Shown here: in pieces, positions 5,929 to 13,299 of the stretch
Position numbering within the stretch: position 1 is the stretch's first letter
How the letters are laid out: each line of letters begins with the position of its first letter
Source: Dehalococcoidales bacterium
Lineage (GTDB): Bacteria; Chloroflexota; Dehalococcoidia; Dehalococcoidales; Fen-1064
Reading direction: 5' to 3'
Assembly (NCBI GenBank): GCA_028712845.1
Contig: JAQTPO010000029.1
Span: 1-16,839, forward strand
Length of the DNA: 16,839 nucleotides
Made by a program: the position numbers and the translations under genes
Notes under the pieces: model-generated
What the model was told of the DNA's origin: nothing
Database searches by the model: none
Seen by the model: the letters and a program-made list of their open reading frames with translations, nothing else

Positions 5929-7925
5929 TAGAAAAGGTAAATGGAAAATCAATCGTGGTGGCTCTCGCTGGAGCACCTAACGTGGGCAAAAGTACCGTAT
6001 TCAATCTCCTGACCGGGCTTTCACAGCATGTAGGCAACTGGCCGGGGAAAACAGTCGAGCAAAAAACGGGTGTGCTGCGCCGTGGTACTTTAACAATGAA
6101 TATTGTCGATTTGCCGGGAACATACAGTTTAACTGCCAATTCCATTGAAGAGCAAATTGCCAGAGACTATCTGATAAAGGAAAATCCTGACGTTGTGGTT
6201 GCTGTACTCAATGCCGCCAGTTTGGAGCGGAATTTATATCTTGTTGCTGAGCTTATTGAGTTATCACCGCGTCTGATAATTGCTCTTAATATGATGGACG
6301 TTGCCCAACAACAAGGTATGAAGATTGACGTCAAAGCACTGGCGAAAAAATTGAACATACCCGTAATCCCCATTGCCGCAAGTAAGAATCGGGGAATTGA
6401 TGAACTATTAACAACCATTGAACAAGAGTATAGCCAAACCCCATGTTCACGTAAATTGAAACATATTGAGTACGGCAGCGAAATATTGAAAGTAATAGAG
6501 CATGTGGAGCAATTACTGGATGACTCGATTACTGAACCTTATCCGAAACACTGGACAGCGATGAAGCTGCTCGAAGGCGATACACAGATCAATAAACTGG
6601 TTATGGGACGTATAATAACCGGGCAATTATCATCACTCGATTCTTATCTTAGGGAGAACGAATCTGCGGCTGTGACCATTGCCACTCTCCGCTTCGCATG
6701 GGTGGAGAAAATGATGAACGTGGCACAGGAAAGACCTCCTCTGGGTAGAGTTTCCTTGACAGAAAAGATAGATAGGGCGGCAACTCACCCGATAGCGGGT
6801 TTATTCATTCTCTTGATGGTCTTGGGGCTCATATTTGGGTTGGTTTACAGCATCGGTATTCCAATACAGAAATTCCTTGAAGTACATTTAATTGAGAGTG
6901 GCCGTGCGTTTGTGAATACGAGCCTCCCTTGTATCCCAACCTGGGTGAGAAGTCTTTTGGCGGATGGAATTTTGAGTGGCGTGGGCACCGTTCTGACTTT
7001 TATTCCTATACTGATGTTATTCTTTGCGGCATGGGCATTTATGGAAGATGTGGGCTACATGGCACGGGCCGCCTTTGTAACCGATAGATTCATGCATTTG
7101 CTTGGTCTTCACGGTAAATCCGTCTTACCGCTGGCTTTAGGATTTGGTTGCAATGTCCCGGCGATTCTGGGAACACGCATTATCGATTCACCGCGCTCCC
7201 GCCTTCTGACAATTATCGTAACACCGCTGGTACCCTGCACCGGCAGGATGGCAGTCATTACCCTAATTGCAGCTGCCTTCTTCGGCAGCGCAGCGATAGT
7301 TGTATCGATTGGGATAGTAATATTTAGCCTGATTATGCTCATCATAACGGGGATTGTGATGAACCGATTTGTCGTTGGTGGCGAAGACAGCGCCTTGCTA
7401 ATGGAGTTACCACTGTATCATTTACCCAATCCTCGAATCATAAGGTTGGTGACATGGCAAAATACGATGGCATTTATCAAGCGCGCGGGGACAATAATCC
7501 TGGTAGTTTCGTTAATCATCTGGATATTAGCGACTGTTCCTTATGGAGATATTAATACCAGTATCCTGTCTAATATTGGAAAATTTTTAGAGCCGCTGGG
7601 ACGGCTTATGGGATTCAACTGGCAGGTCATGGTAGCTCTTTTGTCAAGCTTCATAGCTAAGGAGAACACTATTGCCACTCTGGGAACACTCATCGGCGGA
7701 CAGGGAACCGGATTAGCAACGCAATTACAAACGTTGCTCACACCTGCCTCGGCATTAGCTTTTTTGGTAGTTCAGGTTCTTTTTATTCCTTGCATTGCCA
7801 CTGTTGCGGCAATCCGGCAGGAAACCAAGACTTGGCGCTGGCCTATTTTTACAATAGTTTTTCAACTAATACTGTCTTTCTCAATGGCTATCCTTGTATA
7901 CCAGATAGCTAGATTAACCATATAG
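5925..7925 (+). CDS. feoB: ferrous iron transport protein B (GTPase-coupled Fe2+ permease)
   Basis: A 666-residue inner-membrane Fe2+ importer. The N-terminal G domain shows G1 GAPNVGKST at 16-24, switch-I NWPGKTVE, G3 DLPGTYS near 62, G4 NMMD near 122 and the G5-like AASKNRG. A helical spacer leads to the membrane part from about residue 290 on. The first Gate motif contains GFGCNVPAILGTR near 405 and TPLVPCTGRM; the second contains FIPCIATVAAIRQETK near 620, with the conserved pore cysteines present. Length is at the shorter end of the normal FeoB range. It overlaps the upstream regulator-FeoA fusion by 4 nt (ATGA), so a separate feoA is not needed in this operon. Regulation is expected through the iron box at 4984-5002. 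Confidence 0.97.
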   Translation: MIEKVNGKSIVVALAGAPNVGKSTVFNLLTGLSQHVGNWPGKTVEQKTGVLRRGTLTMNIVDLPGTYSLTANSIEEQIARDYLIKENPDVVVAVLNAASLERNLYLVAELIELSPRLIIALNMMDVAQQQGMKIDVKALAKKLNIPVIPIAASKNRGIDELLTTIEQEYSQTPCSRKLKHIEYGSEILKVIEHVEQLLDDSITEPYPKHWTAMKLLEGDTQINKLVMGRIITGQLSSLDSYLRENESAAVTIATLRFAWVEKMMNVAQERPPLGRVSLTEKIDRAATHPIAGLFILLMVLGLIFGLVYSIGIPIQKFLEVHLIESGRAFVNTSLPCIPTWVRSLLADGILSGVGTVLTFIPILMLFFAAWAFMEDVGYMARAAFVTDRFMHLLGLHGKSVLPLALGFGCNVPAILGTRIIDSPRSRLLTIIVTPLVPCTGRMAVITLIAAAFFGSAAIVVSIGIVIFSLIMLIITGIVMNRFVVGGEDSALLMELPLYHLPNPRIIRLVTWQNTMAFIKRAGTIILVVSLIIWILATVPYGDINTSILSNIGKFLEPLGRLMGFNWQVMVALLSSFIAKENTIATLGTLIGGQGTGLATQLQTLLTPASALAFLVVQVLFIPCIATVAAIRQETKTWRWPIFTIVFQLILSFSMAILVYQIARLTI

Positions 7926-7938
7926 GAGATATGAACTA

Positions 7939-8097
7939 TTATCTGGAGTAGGGAAGGGGAGATGACAATAGATATTTGTCTCTTTTCAAAATAGACCGAG
8001 TGAATTCGTCCAGAGACAACATACCAAGGGCTCCGGAAATCATAATCAGAATTCCTCCAGTTATTGGTTTGCTCGTTTTTTCGCTTTTACTATACAT
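7939..8097 (-). CDS. small hypothetical membrane peptide (52 aa), possibly a gene remnant
   Basis: A short minus-strand frame beginning MYSKSEKTSKP with one hydrophobic helix, ITGGILIMISGALGMLSL (13-30), then a basic tail. The G-x-L-x-x-x-x-G-x-L-G pattern is common at the start of larger small-residue-rich membrane proteins, so this may be a truncated gene. The ATG lies 26 nt after the stop of the 8124-8414 ORF, and no good ribosome binding site is seen. The opposite-strand 61-codon frame at 7976 starts with TTG, lacks a ribosome binding site and is less plausible. Function unknown. Confidence 0.3.
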   Translation of the reverse strand: MYSKSEKTSKPITGGILIMISGALGMLSLDEFTRSILKRDKYLLSSPLPYSR

Positions 8098-8123
8098 TAT
8101 TGATTTCTATCTTAATCGTGACC

Positions 8124-8414
8124 TTACGGTTCTGGGCTTATCCGCATCTCGTATTTTGTGACTCTGCTTTCTGTATAGACCACGAATTTAACCAATCTCC
8201 CGTTTATGATATGCCCCTCGGACTCCGCACGAAGTTTCTTGAAGTCTGCTGTTTCTAAGAAATTCTTTAGAAGTTCTGCCTTTTTAGTATTTTCGCTGAT
8301 CTTTCTTTTATTCTTTCCTGATGACAGTAACTGGCTCACGATTTCGCTATACTCTTTCCGTGCCAATGTTTCGATGCAGTGGTCGAGGTCTGGAACAAAC
8401 TCTATCTGAAGCAT
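8124..8414 (-). CDS. hypothetical protein (96 aa)
   Basis: A 96-residue soluble protein that I do not recognise. The N-terminal two thirds are charged and helical (LDHCIETLARKEYSEIVSQL, then KNKRKISENTKKAELLKNFL), and the C terminus is strand-like and ends VTKYEMRISPEP. There is one cysteine (Cys13) and no signal peptide or membrane segment. The ATG has only a weak GAGAG upstream. It is followed by the small membrane ORF at 7939-8097. Composition looks like real protein and the overlapping plus-strand frames do not, but there is no family support. Confidence 0.5.
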   Translation of the reverse strand: MLQIEFVPDLDHCIETLARKEYSEIVSQLLSSGKNKRKISENTKKAELLKNFLETADFKKLRAESEGHIINGRLVKFVVYTESRVTKYEMRISPEP

Positions 8415-8459
8415 CTCATATCTCTCAACTTATATGCATTAAGAAGTAGATTTGACCGT

Positions 8460-9293
8460 CTATGGTAGCGTAAACCGATTACCTGCATTATTTAGAAAGA
8501 AGATATTTTCAAACTCCTGAGCCAATCTTGCCGAAGCATGGAAACCGGTGCAATGAGAAACACCCAACTTTTGGATTCCCATCTCCTTGAGGTCCGTAAT
8601 AGTCTGTTCAATACGTTCATCAGAAGCTCGGATAAGATGTGTTCCACCGATAGCCGCATAGACCAGTTCTTTGCCAGTGAGTTTCTGAGCATGGCGTAAG
8701 GTATTCACAATTCCTCGATGGGCACAGCCAAGAATGACTACTAGACCGAAGTCAGTGTCAATAATCAAAGCAAGGTCATCGGCTAATGGATCCTGACGAA
8801 GCACACCATCTTCCTTAACAAAGAGGTTGTTCTCAAGCTCTTCATAGCCAGAGAGCATCGGGATTTCTCCTGTGGTCATGATATGCTTCGTGATATGGAC
8901 AGGCTCTCTCGTTAGATTGAATCTGGCGCCCCGGCTTTCCAGTTCTTCACGTGAATAAGGGATGCCGATGTATTGCTCTTTTCCCTGCAAGTTGCGTCGC
9001 GTGTATTTTGAAGTCCAGACATCAGGGTGAGCAATTAACTCGACTTCTCTCTTTATGCTTAGTACCCTACGTAATCCTCCTGTATGGTCGGCATGTCCGT
9101 GGCTCAGTACTATCCGGTCAATGGTGGTCAGGTCAACTCCCATAAGTTGCGCATTATGCGCCGCCGAAAAACTCAATCCGGTATCCATAAGAATCCTCAT
9201 TCCATCCGCTTCAACTAGAAGACTAAGTCCCCATTCAGCGATCACCCCATAGTTTGCCGTATTTTCAGTCAATGTAGTCACTTTTATTTGCAT
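8460..9293 (-). CDS. metallo-beta-lactamase-fold hydrolase (DHPPP-synthase-like subgroup)
   Basis: A 277-residue MBL-fold metallohydrolase. The metal-binding signature SHGHADHTGG gives the HxHxDH ligands near residue 66-71. A distal GCAHRGIVNTL and the final LGVSHCTGF supply the remaining His ligands expected of this fold. The N-terminal layout (TLTEN...WGLSLLVEADGMRILMDTG) resembles the group annotated as 7,8-dihydropterin-6-yl-methyl-4-(beta-D-ribofuranosyl)aminobenzene 5'-phosphate synthase-like; the true substrate is not readable. The ATG at 9293 has GGAG 9 nt upstream; the TTG six codons earlier would place that ribosome binding site inside the gene. It lies between two short hypothetical stretches and shows no clear operon link. 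Confidence 0.87.
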   Translation of the reverse strand: MQIKVTTLTENTANYGVIAEWGLSLLVEADGMRILMDTGLSFSAAHNAQLMGVDLTTIDRIVLSHGHADHTGGLRRVLSIKREVELIAHPDVWTSKYTRRNLQGKEQYIGIPYSREELESRGARFNLTREPVHITKHIMTTGEIPMLSGYEELENNLFVKEDGVLRQDPLADDLALIIDTDFGLVVILGCAHRGIVNTLRHAQKLTGKELVYAAIGGTHLIRASDERIEQTITDLKEMGIQKLGVSHCTGFHASARLAQEFENIFFLNNAGNRFTLP

Positions 9294-9316
9294 TTGATAT
9301 TCTCCATTCAAACGTA

Positions 9317-9403
9317 TTAACTAATCAATGAAACGGCTGATAGCATGATTACGATACCAGTTATGAAGACGCAGAAACCACGTTTAGACTTAATGTCTTT
9401 CAT
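9317..9403 (-). CDS. possible single-helix peptide (28 aa), low support
   Basis: A minus-strand frame reading MKDIKSKRG followed by the hydrophobic segment FCVFITGIVIMLSAVSLIS. The pattern of positive charges before one helix is what a small membrane peptide, or the last helix of a broken membrane protein, would show; the frame is open upstream as far as a TAG near 9454. No clear ribosome binding site. It is the only structure seen in the gap 9294-9483. Confidence 0.22.
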   Translation of the reverse strand: MKDIKSKRGFCVFITGIVIMLSAVSLIS

Positions 9404-9483
9404 TCCGATAATCAAACTATTCAGCTGCAACCCTCCAGCGGGTGTTTCCTGCTACCGCAGCAGACTGCCACGGATTAGACTGC

Positions 9484-10185
9484 TCAAGCACCTCCGAAAC
9501 CCACTTTAACCTCGTTACCATTGACTATTATAGGCACGGTACCGAGACCATTGGAGAGACGTTTTACTATCTCCAATGCCTCAGGATTGTCTTCAATGCT
9601 GATTTCTTTGTAGTTAACACCACGCTCTTCAAGGTCTTTCCTAGCTGCTGCGCAAAAATTACACCCTGGTCTTGTGTAAAGTAGAGTCGTCTGGGGCTCT
9701 CTGGTAATATTCCGGTTCTCATCAAGCTCGAAAAGCTTCTCCAGAACGAATTGCACGTACTTGTCGCACTTTTCTTTAGAAATGCCCGACTCCTGGAAGT
9801 AGCGCAATTGCTCCGGTTTGGTGAAGTCTAACTTAAGAAGGTCACGGCAGATAATACTGCCGAACTTCTCTATGAAATTCTTAACCAGCTGACTTGCATC
9901 TTCCCGTGCATTCAGCCGTTCCTGCTTAGTCTTCTGCTTGTCATCCATTGGACAGCGGTGACGCAGTCCCAGAGCGATGGTAGCAGCAGATATTGCACCG
10001 CAGGGAGCTGAGTTCTGACCGCCTATGCCTCCATTAAAGGCAATACCAGCCCAAAGAATACCCTCGTCATCAAGACCATACGCTTCCCACATAACTTGTA
10101 GGATGCCCGGTCCTCAGTGGTAACCTTTGTGCATGAGTTCAACGGCGCGTTCTTTAGCCTTGTCCAGTGACATCTTAAGAGCCAT
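9484..10185 (-). CDS. selenoprotein: C_GCAxxG_C_C redox domain fused to glutaredoxin
   Basis: The frame starts at ATG 10185 behind a strong GGGAGGT site and is interrupted only by a UGA at codon 24 (bases 10114-10116). Reading it as selenocysteine gives HKGYH-U-GPGILQVMWEAYG, in which U occupies the first conserved Cys of the C_GCAxxG_C_C family (TIGR01909 type). The other conserved Cys follow: C62 in APCGAISAATIALG, C113 and C140. A glutaredoxin domain from about 165 to 233 adds a CNFC active site (C175, C178) and the TVP cis-proline loop. The protein is 233 residues. A SECIS-like hairpin follows the UGA. The role is inferred to be thiol/disulfide or peroxide chemistry in the cytosol, with the Grx part reducing the selenenyl intermediate. 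Without recoding, a fragment from Met32 would lack the redox-active residue and a ribosome binding site. Confidence 0.85.
10074..10116 (-). promoter_or_regulatory. UGA codon with bacterial SECIS hairpin
   Basis: The mRNA right after the UGA folds as GACC, GC, one A-A mismatch and UCCUACA, pairing with UGUGGGA, GC and GGUC. The 7-bp upper stem (one G-U) closes a 5-nt loop AGUUA with G at the second position. There are 17 nt between the UGA and the loop, inside the 16-37 nt range and with the loop-G rule described for bacterial SECIS elements. This directs selenocysteine insertion through SelB/tRNA-Sec. Confidence 0.75.
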
Positions 10186-10360
10186 GTTTTTACCTCCCTC
10201 AAGTTTCTTTACAAATATTCATATTGGAGACAAGCGGGTCCGCTACTGTTCTTTCGATAGCTTATTTCTTAGCGATTTTCGTCTAGCTTTTGGGATGATC
10301 GATTTCGAGAACACTATTCCATAATACGTTTCTCTGTGGGCGCATTCGTTTCTCCAAATT

Positions 10361-11335
10361 TCAACCTTCCAATTCAGCTATCTTTTTAGTAAGTTCAGGT
10401 AGTACTTTTAGCGCATCATCCACAATACCGTAGTCCGCAATACTAAATATGGGTGCCCGGGCATCTTTATTTATGGCGACAATAATTCTGGAACCCTTCA
10501 TCCCGACCATATGCTGAAAAGCCCCACTGATGCCGATAGCCAAGTACAACTTCGGCTTGACTGTATTGCCGGACAAACCTACCTGCCGCTCTGCAGGTAG
10601 CCAACCGGAATCAACTACTGGCCTGGAGCAGGAGACTACTCCTCCGAGCGCTTCGGCTAAACTCTCTGCTATTTTTATATTTTCCTTTTCCTTTATTCCT
10701 CTACCAACGGAGACTAATATATCCGACTTGGTAATATCTACGCCAGCAGATTTCTGCTCTAGATACCCATGGAATTGCTTGTAGTTAAACTCTTCATCTA
10801 GGGAAAAATCGATTTCCTCAATCTTTCCCTGCTTGTTGTATTCTTCTTCAATAAATTCACCAACACGTCCGGTTACAATGGCAACATCAGCTTGTGAGAG
10901 AGAAAATATGGCATTAACCTTGCCATTGTAGAATGAACGAGTGACTGAAATAGCGCCATTCTCTATTGTTATATCGATACAGTCGGTTGCTAGCGGAGCA
11001 TCCACTGCAACTGCCAGTGCTGGCGCCAATTCCATGCCAAACGAGCTGTGCCCTATTATTACCAGCTTCGGTTTTCTTTCTTTTATGATAGATGTCAATA
11101 TCTTCTGACAGGGTTCAGCCAGAGATTCCTCTGCTTTGTCATTTCGTACCACCATCACCCTGTCAGCCCATGTGGCAAGCTTTTCCCCATAGCCACGCAC
11201 ATCTCTACCAATAATCACAGCAAGCAGTTCATCACCCGTTTGGTCGGCTAGTTGACGTCCTTTACTAAGCATTTGCAAGGAAACATCAGCCAATGTCCGC
11301 TTTCTGTGTTCGATGACCACGAAGATTTCAGCCAT
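10361..11335 (-). CDS. etfA: electron transfer flavoprotein alpha subunit
   Basis: A 324-residue cytosolic FAD-binding subunit. The C-terminal FAD domain is clear: RQVGLSGNTVKPKLYLAIG, ISGAFQHMVGMKGS, then IVAINKDARAPIFSIADYG and IVDDALKVLPEL, all characteristic of EtfA. The N-terminal half is the usual alpha/beta domain (AEIFVVIEHRKRTLADVS, VIIGHSSFGMELAPALA). With EtfB it carries electrons between the GlcD-type dehydrogenase of this operon and an unknown acceptor; whether it bifurcates cannot be told by eye. The ATG lies directly after the etfB TAG, with AGGGGTG as ribosome binding site. It is the last gene of the operon. Parts of its C terminus and the downstream bases recur in the remnant at 4611-4933. 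Confidence 0.96.
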   Translation of the reverse strand: MAEIFVVIEHRKRTLADVSLQMLSKGRQLADQTGDELLAVIIGRDVRGYGEKLATWADRVMVVRNDKAEESLAEPCQKILTSIIKERKPKLVIIGHSSFGMELAPALAVAVDAPLATDCIDITIENGAISVTRSFYNGKVNAIFSLSQADVAIVTGRVGEFIEEEYNKQGKIEEIDFSLDEEFNYKQFHGYLEQKSAGVDITKSDILVSVGRGIKEKENIKIAESLAEALGGVVSCSRPVVDSGWLPAERQVGLSGNTVKPKLYLAIGISGAFQHMVGMKGSRIIVAINKDARAPIFSIADYGIVDDALKVLPELTKKIAELEG

Positions 11336-12115
11336 CTAGAACACCCCTGCACTCTGCAGGATTTTCGCTAACTTTTCAGCCGATTCACCGGGTAAGCCAG
11401 ATATCAATTCTGCTTTCTTGCCTTTAGGCGGTAGTTCTAATTTCCCTAGTTTCACCTTTGGAGTTATTGTTTCCAGCGATAAATCTAAATCGTTAAGCGA
11501 TATTGCCTGTATTTCCATCTTCATAGCTCTTCTGATGCCACCTAAGGAAATGTACCTTGGCTGGTTAATTCCTGTCTGGATTGTCAAAAGCGCTGGTAGC
11601 TCAATAACATATGATTCTAGTGTGCCCGCCTCCAATTCCCTGTTTATACGGACACGCTTTTCTTCAACTTCCAGACCGGTAACCAGTGTTGCATGGGGAA
11701 TATCTATCATCTCGGCAACCATGGCTCCCAACTGACCACTCCCAAAGTCTTCTGATTGCGCTCCGAAAAGAATAAGGTCGAAATGCTGTTGCTTGATGAA
11801 TGCCTTGAGAATAACAGCAACGGTATATGGTTCTATACTGGATACATCATCGTAGATGCGGATAGCTTTATCAGCTCCCATAGCCAAGGCTCTCCTCAGG
11901 ACATCGTCCCAGTCCTTGTTCCCTACTGTAACTGCAGTAAATGTTCCGCCAGTTTTTTCTTTAAGCTGTGCGGCTGTCTCCAGTACATATTCATCCCAGT
12001 TGTTAATTTTGAAAGTAAGTCCAGGCTTCTCAATACTCTTTCCAGAAGCATCTATTTTGATAGCATCTGCTTCTGAAGTGTCAGGCACGCGCTTGATAAA
12101 TGCTAAAATGTCCAT
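11336..12115 (-). CDS. etfB: electron transfer flavoprotein beta subunit
   Basis: A 259-residue partner of EtfA. Diagnostic segments are the N-terminal ILAFIKRVPDTSEADAIKI, INNWDEYVLETAAQLKE, the FGAQSEDFGSGQLGAMVAE nucleotide-binding loop, and the beta signature RINRELEAGTLESYVIELPA followed by TIQTGINQPRY. The SGQLGA loop usually binds AMP or a second FAD. It starts 5 nt after the stop of the upstream CCG protein with only a weak ribosome binding site, so coupling is likely, and abuts etfA. It forms the EtfAB heterodimer that serves the dehydrogenase encoded two genes upstream. Confidence 0.96.
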   Translation of the reverse strand: MDILAFIKRVPDTSEADAIKIDASGKSIEKPGLTFKINNWDEYVLETAAQLKEKTGGTFTAVTVGNKDWDDVLRRALAMGADKAIRIYDDVSSIEPYTVAVILKAFIKQQHFDLILFGAQSEDFGSGQLGAMVAEMIDIPHATLVTGLEVEEKRVRINRELEAGTLESYVIELPALLTIQTGINQPRYISLGGIRRAMKMEIQAISLNDLDLSLETITPKVKLGKLELPPKGKKAELISGLPGESAEKLAKILQSAGVF

Positions 12116-12120
12116 ACAGT

Positions 12121-13299
12121 TTATTTACAAACCTCTACTGTAATCTCGGAGATATCTTTCACCGCAAGACTACCTTCAATGCCTTCTGCTTTAACCGCAT
12201 CTTCAAGCATGGTCAGGCAATTGGGACAGGCTACCGCTAGAACATTAGCCCCGGTTTCATTGGCTTCCCTGACTCTGCGTCTCGCAGGACTGTCCTCGCT
12301 ACCTCCCAGAGAATCGATGTAAAAATTACCGCCACCGCCACCACAGCAGAGGGCGCCGTCTCTATTTTTCTCCATTTCTATCAGTTGAACGCCCGGAATG
12401 GAGTTGAGAATTGCTCTGGGTGCATCGTACTCCCCATTCCAGCGACCGAGGAAACAGGGGTCGTGGTAGGTTACTCTAGCATTAAGCTTTCCAGAGATGC
12501 CCAGCTTGCCTTCATTAATAAGATTCTGAAGAAGTTGTGTGTAGTGTAATACTTCAAAGTTGCCACCGTACTTCGGATAGTCATTTTTTATAGCGTTATA
12601 TGAATGAGGAGAAAGGGTAACAATTCGCTTCACGTCCAAACTCTTAAATCGGGTGATATTGTCCTCCGCCAGTATCTCAAAAAGTGCTTCTTCCCCGAGT
12701 TTACTAACCTCATTGCCATCGCAGTTTTCTTCGTCACCCAGCACCCCGAAAGAAATGCCTGTTTTTTGCAAGACGTTAGCTAAAGCCCGCGCCGTTTGTT
12801 GCGCCCGTGTATCATAAGAGCCTTCACACCCTATATAAAGCAGGTAATCCTGCCCATTGAATTTCGTTACCCCTGTCCCTTCCAGCCACTCACCTCTTTT
12901 GGCTCTGGAACTGCCATATGGATTCCCCTGCCGTTGAATATTCTCCAGGAACTCCTTGACAGCCGCAGGTATCTTCCCCGCTTCAACCATCTCACCTTTT
13001 GCGGCTGTAATCATATTCAGTATATCCACATTAAAACGAAGTGGGCATTTTACTTCACAATTTTTACAAGCGGTGCAGGAATAGAGTATCTGAGCCAGGT
13101 GGTCTGTCCATTCGATATCGCCACTTAACCAGGCTCTTGTCAACCACAATCTGCCCCCACAGGAGTAGGTCTCCAGACGGAACCTGGCATAAGCCGGACA
13201 ATTATTTACATCCGTCCAGTCAGTTGGAAACTTACAATAACCACACCTGAAGCATCTGTGAATAGTATCCGCGTACTTAAAATCGGCGAGAGTCATCAT
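12121..13299 (-). CDS. GlpC/HdrD-type Fe-S protein with CCG domains
   Basis: A 392-residue cytosolic Fe-S subunit. Residues 16-34 hold CFRCGYC and a fourth Cys before Pro (NNCPAY) for one cluster; CTACKNCEVKCP supplies the second. The C-terminal CCG module is intact: HDPCFLGR, CCGGGGGNFY and ACPNCLTML. The first CCG module is degenerate: ENCDGNE is present, but the usual CPHC turn reads SPHS, so two Cys ligands are lost. ATG 13299 overlaps the TGA of the FAD gene (ATGA) with GGGAGGT upstream; the TTG start four codons earlier would include that ribosome binding site. It is expected to pass electrons between the FAD-linked dehydrogenase, EtfAB and a quinone, disulfide or ferredoxin; the acceptor is unknown. 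Confidence 0.9.
   Translation of the reverse strand: MMTLADFKYADTIHRCFRCGYCKFPTDWTDVNNCPAYARFRLETYSCGGRLWLTRAWLSGDIEWTDHLAQILYSCTACKNCEVKCPLRFNVDILNMITAAKGEMVEAGKIPAAVKEFLENIQRQGNPYGSSRAKRGEWLEGTGVTKFNGQDYLLYIGCEGSYDTRAQQTARALANVLQKTGISFGVLGDEENCDGNEVSKLGEEALFEILAEDNITRFKSLDVKRIVTLSPHSYNAIKNDYPKYGGNFEVLHYTQLLQNLINEGKLGISGKLNARVTYHDPCFLGRWNGEYDAPRAILNSIPGVQLIEMEKNRDGALCCGGGGGNFYIDSLGGSEDSPARRRVREANETGANVLAVACPNCLTMLEDAVKAEGIEGSLAVKDISEITVEVCK

Noticed and set aside
7976..8161. 61-codon plus-strand frame with a hydrophobic helix after feoB.
   Set aside because: It has a TTG start and no ribosome binding site, and the minus-strand frames over the same bases look more protein-like.
9478..9486. 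Possible second UGA readthrough at the end of the selenoprotein gene.
   Set aside because: After the TGA at 9484-9486 only two codons remain before a TAA, so this is a normal stop.
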